Below are positions 37,541 to 45,011 of a stretch of 64,000 nucleotides of DNA, one piece after another. The DNA lies in contig JAILRO010000044.1 in assembly GCA_024698145.1 (NCBI GenBank), positions 1 through 64,000 of the forward strand, read 5' to 3'. The stretch is from Lachnospiraceae bacterium (GTDB taxonomy: Bacteria; Bacillota; Clostridia; Lachnospirales; Lachnospiraceae). Made by a program: the position numbers and the translations under genes. Position 1 is the stretch's first letter, and every line of letters begins with the position of its first letter. The notes under the pieces are model-generated. The model did no database searches and was not told the origin of the DNA. It saw only the letters and a program-made list of their open reading frames with translations.

Positions 37541-38169
37541 TTGCTGTTTAATGTACTTTTTATATGTAACGGACGCGTATGGATTATCAGATACATGAAT
37601 ATCCTGTATCCAGGTGAAAGACGCTAAGAGTTTGTAAGTATGCCGACTACACTTTCTTATAATACGCGACCGGCTATGGATTCGACATCCTGTCTCAACA
37701 TGCCTTGCCTGACATCCATGTCAGGCATTCGCTTATGTACTCACGGCATACCAACAAACTCTAAGTGTCTTTCAGATGTCACAGGATATTACATGCACAG
37801 ATAATCCCACGCTGTTCCGTTCGTGTAGGAAAGTGAATCAAGTCAGCTGATGCGAGCCGAAGGCGAGTCGCGCACCACGTCCGTTTAGGGACATTTTTTG
37901 TGAAACTTCGAAACGTATATCAGGCGTCGAATTATGTTGCAGTATCCATAAGCAGGTCCTCTTTGACCGCCGGTAATTAGTGAGTACGTAGTACGATCTT
38001 AGTACCGTTGCGCTCAAAACGGGCGAAATCCCCTCTCTCTTAGCGAATGCAAAGCATGAGCTTAGAGACAGGGCATGCCTTGTGCTGCTTGCCTGCGTTG
38101 GAACTGCAATCATTAGAGACGCTTTAAAACAATTAGAAGTTTCGCTCGTAAAACTTAATTAAACAGCAA
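37541..38169. repeat. Intergenic structured repeat with 12-bp terminal inverted repeats (copy B)
   Basis: TTGCTGTTTAAT (37541-37552) is matched by its exact complement ATTAAACAGCAA (38158-38169), as in a miniature inverted-repeat element. Inside, arms 37575-37645 and 37744-37812 form a long imperfect hairpin. The hairpin's tip holds the 19-base string shared with copy A (37680-37698) and a perfect 10-bp palindrome TGCCTGACAT-CC-ATGTCAGGCA (37706-37727). No transposase and no clear target duplication are seen. The minus-strand ORF 37838-38113 has no ribosome binding site or family and is not called. It fills the whole gap between leuS and prfC. Confidence 0.7.
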
Positions 38170-38196
38170 ATTATAATATTTTGGAGTTATGATAAT

Positions 38197-39789
38197 ATGT
38201 CAGATATAAAGAAAGAAATAGAGAAACGTCGTACATTTGCGATAATTTCACATCCGGATGCGGGTAAGACAACGCTCACAGAGAAGTTTCTTCTCTTTGG
38301 TGGTGCGATTAATACCGCAGGTTCGGTTAAAGGTAAGGCTAATTCGAAGTATGCTGTTTCGGACTGGATGGATATAGAGAAGGAGAGAGGTATTTCGGTA
38401 ACTTCCTCTGTGTTACAGTTCCAGTATGATGGATATTGCATTAATATCCTTGATACCCCCGGACATCAGGACTTTTCCGAGGATACTTACAGAACTTTAA
38501 TGGCGGCAGATTCTGCCGTGATGGTAATAGATGCATCTAAAGGTGTTGAGGCACAGACTATCAAGCTTTTTAAGGTCTGTGTTATGAGACATATACCTAT
38601 ATTTACATTCATCAACAAGATGGATAGAGATGCGAAAGACACATTTGAACTTCTTGACGATATAGAGACAGTATTGGGTATACAGACTTGCCCGGTTAAC
38701 TGGCCTATTGGTTCAGGTAAACAATTTAAAGGTGTGTATGACAGAGCATCAAGGGTTGTATCTAAGTTCCAGGCTGTGTCAACAGGAGGAGCTAAGAAGG
38801 CTGAAGAAACGGATTATTCAATTGATGACGAACAGTTGAAGAACGATATTGGTGAGGAATTATATAATCAACTTATGGAGGAAGTGGAGCTTCTTGATGG
38901 AGCGAGCGAGCCTCTTGATCAGGAAAAGGTTGATAAAGGTGAACTTTCACCGGTATTTTTCGGTTCTGCACTTAATACATTTGGTATAGAGACGTTTCTT
39001 AACCATTTCCTGAAGATGACAACATCGCCTCTTCCGAGAATGTCCAATGAAGGTCTTATTGACCCGATGAGTGAAGATTTTTCGGCGTTTGTATTCAAGA
39101 TTCAGGCAAACATGAATAAGGCGCATCGTGATAGAATTGCATTTATGAGAATATGTTCAGGAAGATTCGATGCGAGCAAAGATATATATCATGTTCAGAG
39201 TAAGAGGAAAATGAAGCTTTCACAGCCACAGCAGCTCATGGCTCAGGACAGAAAGGTTGTTGATGAGGCTTATGCCGGTGACGTTATAGGTGTTTTTGAT
39301 CCGGGTATTTTCTCAATTGGTGACACATTATGTCAACCGGGTAAGAAGTTTGAATATGAAGGTATTCCTACATTTGCACCGGAACATTTCTGTAGAGTAG
39401 TGCAGATGAATACAATGAAACGTAAGCAGTTTGTACAGGGAGTTACACAGATTGCTCAGGAAGGTGCTATTCAGATATTCCAGGAATATACAGCAGGAAT
39501 GAGCGAGATAATTGTGGGAGTTGTTGGTGTTCTTCAGTTTGAGGTACTCAAATACCGACTTGAGAACGAGTACGGTTGCGAAATTAAGCTTGAACCGCTT
39601 CCGTATAATTTTATAAGATGGATTAAAGATCCTTCTACTGATGTTAATTCGTTAAAACGAGTTAATGAAGTTAAGAAGGTTAAGGATATGAAAGGTAATC
39701 CACTTCTTTTATTTACAAATCAGTGGACAATTAACACGGTTCTTGAACACAATGAGGGATTGGAGCTTCTTGAGTTTAGGAAGAATTAA
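38197..39789 (+). CDS. prfC: Peptide chain release factor 3
   Basis: RF3 is a translational GTPase that recycles RF1/RF2 after termination. GTPase motifs: SHPDAGKTTLTEKFLLFGG (G1), DTPGHQDFSEDTYR (G3) and FINKMDRDAKD (G4), followed by the EF-Tu-like domain 2 and the RF3 C-terminal domain. Length 530 is standard. The promoter is probably within or just after the end of the repeat (TATAAT at 38172), which would link expression to that element, but no clear -35 is seen. Confidence 0.95.
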   Translation: MSDIKKEIEKRRTFAIISHPDAGKTTLTEKFLLFGGAINTAGSVKGKANSKYAVSDWMDIEKERGISVTSSVLQFQYDGYCINILDTPGHQDFSEDTYRTLMAADSAVMVIDASKGVEAQTIKLFKVCVMRHIPIFTFINKMDRDAKDTFELLDDIETVLGIQTCPVNWPIGSGKQFKGVYDRASRVVSKFQAVSTGGAKKAEETDYSIDDEQLKNDIGEELYNQLMEEVELLDGASEPLDQEKVDKGELSPVFFGSALNTFGIETFLNHFLKMTTSPLPRMSNEGLIDPMSEDFSAFVFKIQANMNKAHRDRIAFMRICSGRFDASKDIYHVQSKRKMKLSQPQQLMAQDRKVVDEAYAGDVIGVFDPGIFSIGDTLCQPGKKFEYEGIPTFAPEHFCRVVQMNTMKRKQFVQGVTQIAQEGAIQIFQEYTAGMSEIIVGVVGVLQFEVLKYRLENEYGCEIKLEPLPYNFIRWIKDPSTDVNSLKRVNEVKKVKDMKGNPLLLFTNQWTINTVLEHNEGLELLEFRKN

Positions 39790-39836
39790 TGGTTACTTAT
39801 TATGGGGTTAATGTAATTGGGGGAAGGAGGTTATAT

Positions 39837-41327
39837 ATGGAGCAGAACAAGAAGAGATTTTCTATAGGTGAGAAGATGTATCTTTTTGTTATTCTTACTG
39901 TTTTTGCGGCAGCATTTGGCGCAGCCATGATTACATATTTAATTAATGTCGGTAAGATAGACAGATATTTCAAAAGTCTTGCAATGGATTCTGCAACAAA
40001 CTTTTCTGCTTTTGTAGATGGCGATTTCTTGACTGAACTTGCTAAAGTCGCAGAGTCAGATGAGTTTCAAAAGCTTAGAGATAAAGCGGAAGCAGAGGAT
40101 GATGAAAAAGTCATCGAGGAGTACCTAAAGACAGCGGGACTTTGGGATAACTATTGTGAACAGAGAAGCCTGCTTTGTCGATATCTTCGCAATATGGAGG
40201 ATATCAAATACCTTTATATAATCAAGTGGGGTGGCGATGACGCTGACCACGACATGTATCTGCTTGATGATGATGATAATCCTATATACGAAACAGGTTA
40301 TTTTGAATTAAGAGAAGCAGAATTTGCCGGTGTTGATGCCAGTGAGTTTATACCACCAACGATTTCTCATGGTGATTGGGGATGGCTTTGTTCAGCGTAT
40401 GCACCTGTATATGATTCAGACGGCAACCTTGTTTGTCATATAGGTTGTGATGTTGGAATGGATGACATCATGAAAGAAAGAAGAACGGTTTTGTTGTATG
40501 TCATTATCGGTTCTGTAGTGTTTACGTTGGTAGTGTTTGCTTGTGCAGTGCTTCTTATTAACAAAGTTGTTGTGAAACCACTTGATGAGTTAACGGTGAG
40601 AATTAAGAAGTTTTCACCGGCCAATGACAAATCGTATGAGGAATCAGGCGTAATTGATGTCAAAGTCAAGCGGAATGATGAAATCGGAGAGATATATAAT
40701 GCTATTTATTCGATGCAAGTAAGAATTATTGATTATTTGCATGATATATCAAACATGGAACTCGATAAGCAAAGAACTGATGAGGTTTTGAAGAAAAAAG
40801 ATGAACAACTTGGTGTCATGAACAAGGAGGCCTATAGGGACTCTCTTACAAGTGTTGGTAACAAATCTGCATATATCAGGAAGATAGACGAGATTAATTC
40901 GAAACTGGGTTCAGAGATTACAGAATTTGCTGTTGTAATGGTTGATGTTAACCGACTTAAATATGTTAATGACAATTACGGACATAGTGCTGGAGATGCA
41001 TATCTCAAGGGGTGTTGTCGTGTTATCTGTAATGTATTTAAACATTCACCGATATTCCGTGTTGGAGGAGATGAGTTCGTTGCCTTGCTTGTAGGGGAAG
41101 ACTACGATAACAGGCAAGATAGGGTAAATGAACTGGTTGACAGCTTTGATCAGTCGTTTAAGAAAACGACAGTTGATCCGTGGTTTAGATATTCGGCAGC
41201 AGTTGGTATTGCAGAATATACCACGTCCGATGAAGATGTTGAAACGGTATTCAGACGAGCTGACAAAGCAATGTATGATGCAAAACAGCAATTTAAAAAG
41301 ATTAATAAAGTTCCTGAAAGAATATAA
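39837..41327 (+). CDS. Membrane diguanylate cyclase with HAMP and no I-site
   Basis: Two membrane helices (about 14-36 and 217-240) enclose an extracellular sensor region. A HAMP domain (about 240-300, VVVKPLDELTVRIKKF), a short coiled coil and a GGDEF domain (YRDSLTSVGNK then FRVGGDEFVALL) follow. The RxxD inhibitory site expected five residues before GGDEF is absent, unlike in the 33111 cyclase. ATG at 39837 has GGAAGGAGG just upstream; the track's start at 39789 overlaps prfC and is unlikely. Confidence 0.88.
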   Translation: MEQNKKRFSIGEKMYLFVILTVFAAAFGAAMITYLINVGKIDRYFKSLAMDSATNFSAFVDGDFLTELAKVAESDEFQKLRDKAEAEDDEKVIEEYLKTAGLWDNYCEQRSLLCRYLRNMEDIKYLYIIKWGGDDADHDMYLLDDDDNPIYETGYFELREAEFAGVDASEFIPPTISHGDWGWLCSAYAPVYDSDGNLVCHIGCDVGMDDIMKERRTVLLYVIIGSVVFTLVVFACAVLLINKVVVKPLDELTVRIKKFSPANDKSYEESGVIDVKVKRNDEIGEIYNAIYSMQVRIIDYLHDISNMELDKQRTDEVLKKKDEQLGVMNKEAYRDSLTSVGNKSAYIRKIDEINSKLGSEITEFAVVMVDVNRLKYVNDNYGHSAGDAYLKGCCRVICNVFKHSPIFRVGGDEFVALLVGEDYDNRQDRVNELVDSFDQSFKKTTVDPWFRYSAAVGIAEYTTSDEDVETVFRRADKAMYDAKQQFKKINKVPERI

Positions 41328-41335
41328 TGATTATG

Positions 41336-41370
41336 AAAAAGGACCTGGCGTTATGCCAGGTCCTTTTTTA
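41336..41370. terminator. Bidirectional terminator shared by the cyclase gene and dtxR1
   Basis: AAAAAGGACCTGGC pairs with GCCAGGTCCTTTTT around GTTAT. It overlaps the last codons of the minus-strand repressor, so the stem also encodes that protein's C-terminus (KKDLA). Confidence 0.85.
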
Positions 41371-41722
41371 CGTGATTCTTAATAGCTTCAAATGTTGTAT
41401 CACTTATGTAATGTTCGACTCTGCAGGCGTCTTCAGCAGCAGTTTTCTCGTCGACACCGATTCTTGTTAACAAATCTGTCAGTACGGTATGTCTTTCATA
41501 AATACGTTTTGCTAGTATCTCGCCACCTTCGGTTAATCTGATAAAACCGTTATCATCTTTCTTGATAAGACCTTCGTCCTTGAGCAAGCCCAGAGCGCGA
41601 CTTACGGAAGGCTTAGAATACCCCATATGTTCACCAATGTCTATTGCACGTACTTCTGTTGACTCTTGTGAAAGTACGTATATAGTTTCAAGATACATTT
41701 CCCCTGATTCTTGTAATGCCAT
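41351..41722 (-). CDS. DtxR-family metal-dependent repressor 1 (iron-type ligands)
   Basis: A 123-residue regulator with an N-terminal winged helix (IDIGEHMGYSKPSVSRALGLL) and a metal/dimer domain; it lacks the SH3 domain, like MntR. Aligned by eye to DtxR, the first metal position is Met (GEMYLETIYVL, as DtxR M10) and the later site is CRVEH (as DtxR C102, E105, H106). This favours iron over manganese by published MntR/DtxR specificity work. It is divergent from feoA1 and likely binds the nearby GTTAG-N6-CTAAC sites. The start has AAGGGGA upstream. Confidence 0.88.
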   Translation of the reverse strand: MALQESGEMYLETIYVLSQESTEVRAIDIGEHMGYSKPSVSRALGLLKDEGLIKKDDNGFIRLTEGGEILAKRIYERHTVLTDLLTRIGVDEKTAAEDACRVEHYISDTTFEAIKNHVKKDLA

Positions 41723-41834
41723 GTAACACGTCCCCTTTTTGTAGTATATAAATATTTTTGTCAGTATAAATCACGTATCAATTAGCGTAAGTTTACCATA
41801 AATCAAAGAAAAATACAAATAGTTAAAAATGTTA

Positions 41835-41863
41835 TTGACAATTATCTGCAGGTGTAATACAAT
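41835..41863 (+). promoter_or_regulatory. Promoter of feoA1
   Basis: TTGACA (41835-41840), 17 bases, TACAAT (41858-41863). The operator begins eight bases after the -10, over the transcription start. Confidence 0.75.
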
Positions 41864-41870
41864 ACATTCA

Positions 41871-41886
41871 GTTAGATGAGACTAAC
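41871..41886. promoter_or_regulatory. Predicted DtxR-type operator O1 (feoA1)
   Basis: GTTAGATGAGACTAAC, an inverted repeat of GTTAG with a six-base spacer, sits on the start site of the feoA1 promoter, where bound repressor would block initiation. Confidence 0.75.
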
Positions 41887-41975
41887 TCGGGAAATGAGTG
41901 CTGTGTAATAATGTGTGTATTCTATAGAGAATACGTGCGTTATAACTACTATATTGCAGATTAGAGGAGGGTAAC

Positions 41976-42188
41976 ATGACACTTAACGAAGCGGAACTTG
42001 GCAAAGAATATACTATTAATGCTGTAGACACAGCCGGAGACGATGATATGGAGAGCTTTCTTTTTTCATTGGGCTGTTATAGTGGTGAGTCAATAACCGT
42101 TGTTGATAGAAGAAGAAACCTGGTTGTTTCTATTAAGGATGCAAGATACAACATAGATCCAGAACTTGCATCAGCTATTAGAGTCTAA
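41976..42188 (+). CDS. feoA: FeoA-like SH3-domain protein 1
   Basis: FeoA is a small cytosolic SH3-like partner of the FeoB iron permease. The 70-residue product has the usual pattern ending LVVSIKDARYNIDPELASAIRV and a GCYSGESITVV turn. AGAGGAGGG precedes the ATG. It is transcribed from a strong operator-controlled promoter and is followed by a terminator-like hairpin before feoB1. Confidence 0.82.
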   Translation: MTLNEAELGKEYTINAVDTAGDDDMESFLFSLGCYSGESITVVDRRRNLVVSIKDARYNIDPELASAIRV

Positions 42189-42192
42189 AATA

Positions 42193-42218
42193 TGTGCCGT
42201 TATTCGGCACAATATTTT
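42193..42218 (+). terminator. Terminator or attenuator between feoA1 and feoB1
   Basis: TGTGCCG pairs with CGGCACA and is followed by ATATTTTTTT. It could reduce read-through into feoB1, which has its own operator. Confidence 0.65.
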
Positions 42219-42229
42219 TTTGATATATG

Positions 42230-42245
42230 GTTAGACGACGCTAAC
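42230..42245. promoter_or_regulatory. Predicted DtxR-type operator O2 (feoB1)
   Basis: GTTAGACGACGCTAAC, 101 bases before feoB1. It shares with O1 a downstream CGAAAT-like flank. No clear -35/-10 pair was found beside it. Confidence 0.7.
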
Positions 42246-42346
42246 CCGAAATAGCTCGCAAAAGGTTGATTGTTTGGTAATAAGCGGAGCATATAGGACA
42301 TATATGTGAAGCTTAATATAAATGTAATTTATAAGGAGGAGTCGTT

Positions 42347-44338
42347 ATGAGAATTGCGTTAACAGGTAATCCTAACAGTGGTAAGACCACAATGTACAAC
42401 GCATTAACAGGACGAAATGAAAAGATTGGTAACTGGGCAGGTGTTACTGTGGATAAGAAGGAGAGCCCTATCAAAAAAGCGTATAATGATACGGGAATGG
42501 ATCTTATCGCCGTTGACTTGCCGGGTGCATATTCAATGTCACCATTTACATCAGAGGAGAGTATTACAAGCGGATATGTTAAGAATGAGCGTCCGGATGC
42601 GATAATCAATATCGTGGATGCGACTAACTTAAGCAGAAGCTTATTCTTCACTACCCAGTTACTTGAGCTTGGGATACCTGTTGTCGTAGCTCTTAATAAG
42701 AGTGATGTAAATGACAAGAAGGGTAACAAAATTGATGAGGAAAAACTTTCGGAGAAACTCGGTTGTCCGGTAATTAAGACCGTATCTACTCAAGAGAACG
42801 GTATCAAGGAAGTTGTAAGAGCTGCTGCCGGTCTTAAGGGTATGGGTCAGAAAGCACCTTATGTTCAGGGTGATATAGACCTTACAAGTAAAGAAGAAGT
42901 AGAGAATGCAGATAGAAAGCGTTTTGATTTTGTTAACGGTATTGTCAAAGAGGTTGAGAACCGTAAGGTGCTTACAAAAGACAAAAATAAAGGTGATGCA
43001 CTTGATAAGGTTATAACGCATCCAATACTTGGCTTAATCATATTTGCGGCAATTATGTGGGTTGTTTTCTATGTTTCACAGACTACAGTAGGAACATGGA
43101 TTGCCGATATTCTTGCAGGCTGGATTGAAACATTCCAGGGATGGGTTGGAGACAAAATGGCAGATGCAAATCCGCTTCTGTATGCATTGTTGGTTGACGG
43201 TATCATTGGTGGTGTAGGTGCGGTTGTAGGTTTCCTTCCACTTGTTATGGTAATGTATTTCCTTATCGCTTTATTAGAGGATTGCGGATACATGTCAAGA
43301 GCTACAGTTGTTCTTGATCCAATATTTAAGAGAGTTGGTCTTTCAGGTAAGTCGGTTATCCCTATGATTATCGGTACAGGTTGTGGTATTCCTGCTATTA
43401 TGGCATGTCGTACCATTCGTAATGAAAGAGAAAGACGTTCTACTGCGATGCTTGCAACATTTATGCCATGTGGAGCTAAGCTTCCGGTTATTGCACTTTT
43501 TGCAGGAGCATTTTTCCCTGATTCAAAATGGGTAAGTTTTGTATGTTACATGTTAGGTATTGTTCTTGTACTTCTTGGTGCATTGCTTATCAAGGCGATT
43601 ACAGGTATGAAGTTTAGAAAGTCTTTCTTCATCATAGAACTTCCTGAATACAAAGCACCTAGTCTTTTATTTGCAATAAAATCAATGCTTGAAAGAGGTA
43701 AAGCATATATTGTAAAAGCGGGAACTGTCATTCTTGTATGTAATACAGTTGTTCAGATTATGCAGGCGTTTAATTGGCACTTTGAAGTTGTTGAGGAGGG
43801 TATGGAAGATACCTCAATCCTTGCAAGTGTAGCCGGTCCTTTCTCTTACCTTCTTGTACCTATAGTTGGTGTCGCAGCATGGCAGCTTGCGGCTGCGGCA
43901 ATTACAGGTTTCATAGCAAAAGAGAATGTTGTAGGAACTATTGCGACGGTATATGCGATTACCAATCTTGTAGATCCTGAGGAACTTGAGCTTATCGGAG
44001 AGGGTAATGCAGTTGCAGCTGTAATGGGTATTACTAAGGTTGCAGCGCTTGCATATCTTATGTTTAACTTATATACACCACCATGCTTTGCGGCTCTTGG
44101 TGCTATGAACTCTGAAATGAAGTCGGCTAAATGGCTTTGGGGCGCAATTGCATTACAGCTTTCGACAGGATTTATTGTAGGTTTCCTTGTATATCAGATT
44201 GGAACACTTATAACAACTGGAGCGCTTGGTGCAGGATTTGTAGGAGGACTTATCTTCGTTGTTCTTTTTGCAATCGTAGTAACTCTTCTTATCAGATCTA
44301 ACAGAAAACAGATGGCACTTGAATATAAGCTTGATTAA
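42347..44338 (+). CDS. feoB: Ferrous iron transport protein B (FeoB, canonical type)
   Basis: FeoB imports Fe2+ through a polytopic domain coupled to an N-terminal G domain. G motifs: GNPNSGKTTMYNALTG (G1), DLPGAYSMSP (G3), ALNKSDVND (G4). The two membrane gate motifs are of the classic type: GTGCGIPAIMACRTIRNERE and FMPCGAKLPVIALF in the first, and the matching Cys region late in the protein (NLYTPPCFAAL). Length 663. Preceded by operator O2 and AAGGAGG. Confidence 0.94.
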   Translation: MRIALTGNPNSGKTTMYNALTGRNEKIGNWAGVTVDKKESPIKKAYNDTGMDLIAVDLPGAYSMSPFTSEESITSGYVKNERPDAIINIVDATNLSRSLFFTTQLLELGIPVVVALNKSDVNDKKGNKIDEEKLSEKLGCPVIKTVSTQENGIKEVVRAAAGLKGMGQKAPYVQGDIDLTSKEEVENADRKRFDFVNGIVKEVENRKVLTKDKNKGDALDKVITHPILGLIIFAAIMWVVFYVSQTTVGTWIADILAGWIETFQGWVGDKMADANPLLYALLVDGIIGGVGAVVGFLPLVMVMYFLIALLEDCGYMSRATVVLDPIFKRVGLSGKSVIPMIIGTGCGIPAIMACRTIRNERERRSTAMLATFMPCGAKLPVIALFAGAFFPDSKWVSFVCYMLGIVLVLLGALLIKAITGMKFRKSFFIIELPEYKAPSLLFAIKSMLERGKAYIVKAGTVILVCNTVVQIMQAFNWHFEVVEEGMEDTSILASVAGPFSYLLVPIVGVAAWQLAAAAITGFIAKENVVGTIATVYAITNLVDPEELELIGEGNAVAAVMGITKVAALAYLMFNLYTPPCFAALGAMNSEMKSAKWLWGAIALQLSTGFIVGFLVYQIGTLITTGALGAGFVGGLIFVVLFAIVVTLLIRSNRKQMALEYKLD

Positions 44339-44388
44339 AGAACTTTTGCGTATATAATAAATGTAGATTTTTAAATGGAGGTATGCTT

Positions 44389-44556
44389 ATGACAGGAATA
44401 GTGGCTGATATAATTGTTTCAATTATACTGCTTGTGTTAGTTGGCGGAGCTGTTTATTACATCTACAAAGAAAAGAAAAAGGGTACAAGGTGTATTGGTT
44501 GCCCGATGGCAGGTAACTGTCAAAAGTACAAAAGCGGTGCAGGCTGCAAAAAATAA
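44389..44556 (+). CDS. FeoB-associated Cys-rich membrane peptide
   Basis: A 55-residue ORF too short for the track. It has one membrane helix (residues 5-25), a basic stretch (YKEKKKG) and a Cys cluster CIGCPMAGNC...GAGC. This is the layout of the FeoB-associated Cys-rich membrane protein family, thought to aid Feo function, possibly by holding iron at the pore. The start ATG 44389 has GGAGG nine bases upstream, 50 bases after feoB1. Confidence 0.85.
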   Translation: MTGIVADIIVSIILLVLVGGAVYYIYKEKKKGTRCIGCPMAGNCQKYKSGAGCKK

Positions 44557-44571
44557 CCAATGTAAAATATT

Positions 44572-44611
44572 CGTGGGTAAAGGAATTAATTTTTGGGTTC
44601 CTTTGCCCACG
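44572..44611 (+). terminator. Long stem after the first feo operon
   Basis: CGTGGGTAAAGGAA pairs with TTCCTTTGCCCACG around a ten-base loop. The T-run after it is poor, so termination is likely but not certain. Confidence 0.55.
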
Positions 44612-44681
44612 GTATTATTGTTTCTAATACATCGCCGGTAAACGTATAGAGTTTTTGTGCGGTGTTTTAATATGAACATGA

Positions 44682-44697
44682 GTTAGCGGAGGCTAAC
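44682..44697. promoter_or_regulatory. Predicted DtxR-type operator O3 (feoA2-feoB2)
   Basis: GTTAGCGGAGGCTAAC, with a possible -10 TAATAT at 44668-44673 just upstream. Confidence 0.72.
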
Positions 44698-44771
44698 ACA
44701 TGATGATTTACAAGTGAATAATAAGGAAGGGGAAAGTAATCTTAATTATCACAAATGGATAATTGGATTAT

Positions 44772-45011
44772 ATGAGTATGAAAATGAAACTCAAAGAATT
44801 AAAAGAAAATTCAATAGCTGTAGTCAAGGGACTTTCCGGCGATTCGAGATTTATCGGAAGAATAACTTCCATAGGACTCACGCCGGGGTGCCGTATAAGC
44901 GTTATTAAGAATGACAAGAATCGCCCGATTCTGTTATACTCTCGTGACACGATGATAAGTATTAACCGTAAAGAATGTGAAGGTATAGAAGTTGAGGAGG
45001 TGATGGCATGA
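44772..45011 (+). CDS. feoA: FeoA-like SH3-domain protein 2
   Basis: FeoA domain recognised by VKGLSGDSRFIGRITSIGLTPGC and IDRxx-like strands ending CEGIEVEEVM. The start is uncertain: ATG 44772, 44778 and 44784 are in frame, none with a strong ribosome binding site. The short ORF ATG 44755 to TGA 44775 (MDNWII) overlaps ATG 44772 as ATGA and might couple translation. The gene overlaps feoB2 by four bases. Confidence 0.82.
   Translation: MSMKMKLKELKENSIAVVKGLSGDSRFIGRITSIGLTPGCRISVIKNDKNRPILLYSRDTMISINRKECEGIEVEEVMA

Noticed and set aside
37838-38113. Minus-strand ORF of 91 codons inside the intergenic repeat
   Set aside because: No ribosome binding site, Ser/Arg-rich low-complexity translation, and it lies wholly in a structured repeat.
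44714-44908. ORF of 64 codons overlapping the feoA2 start
   Set aside because: Different frame from the FeoA homology; composition is that of a shadow ORF.
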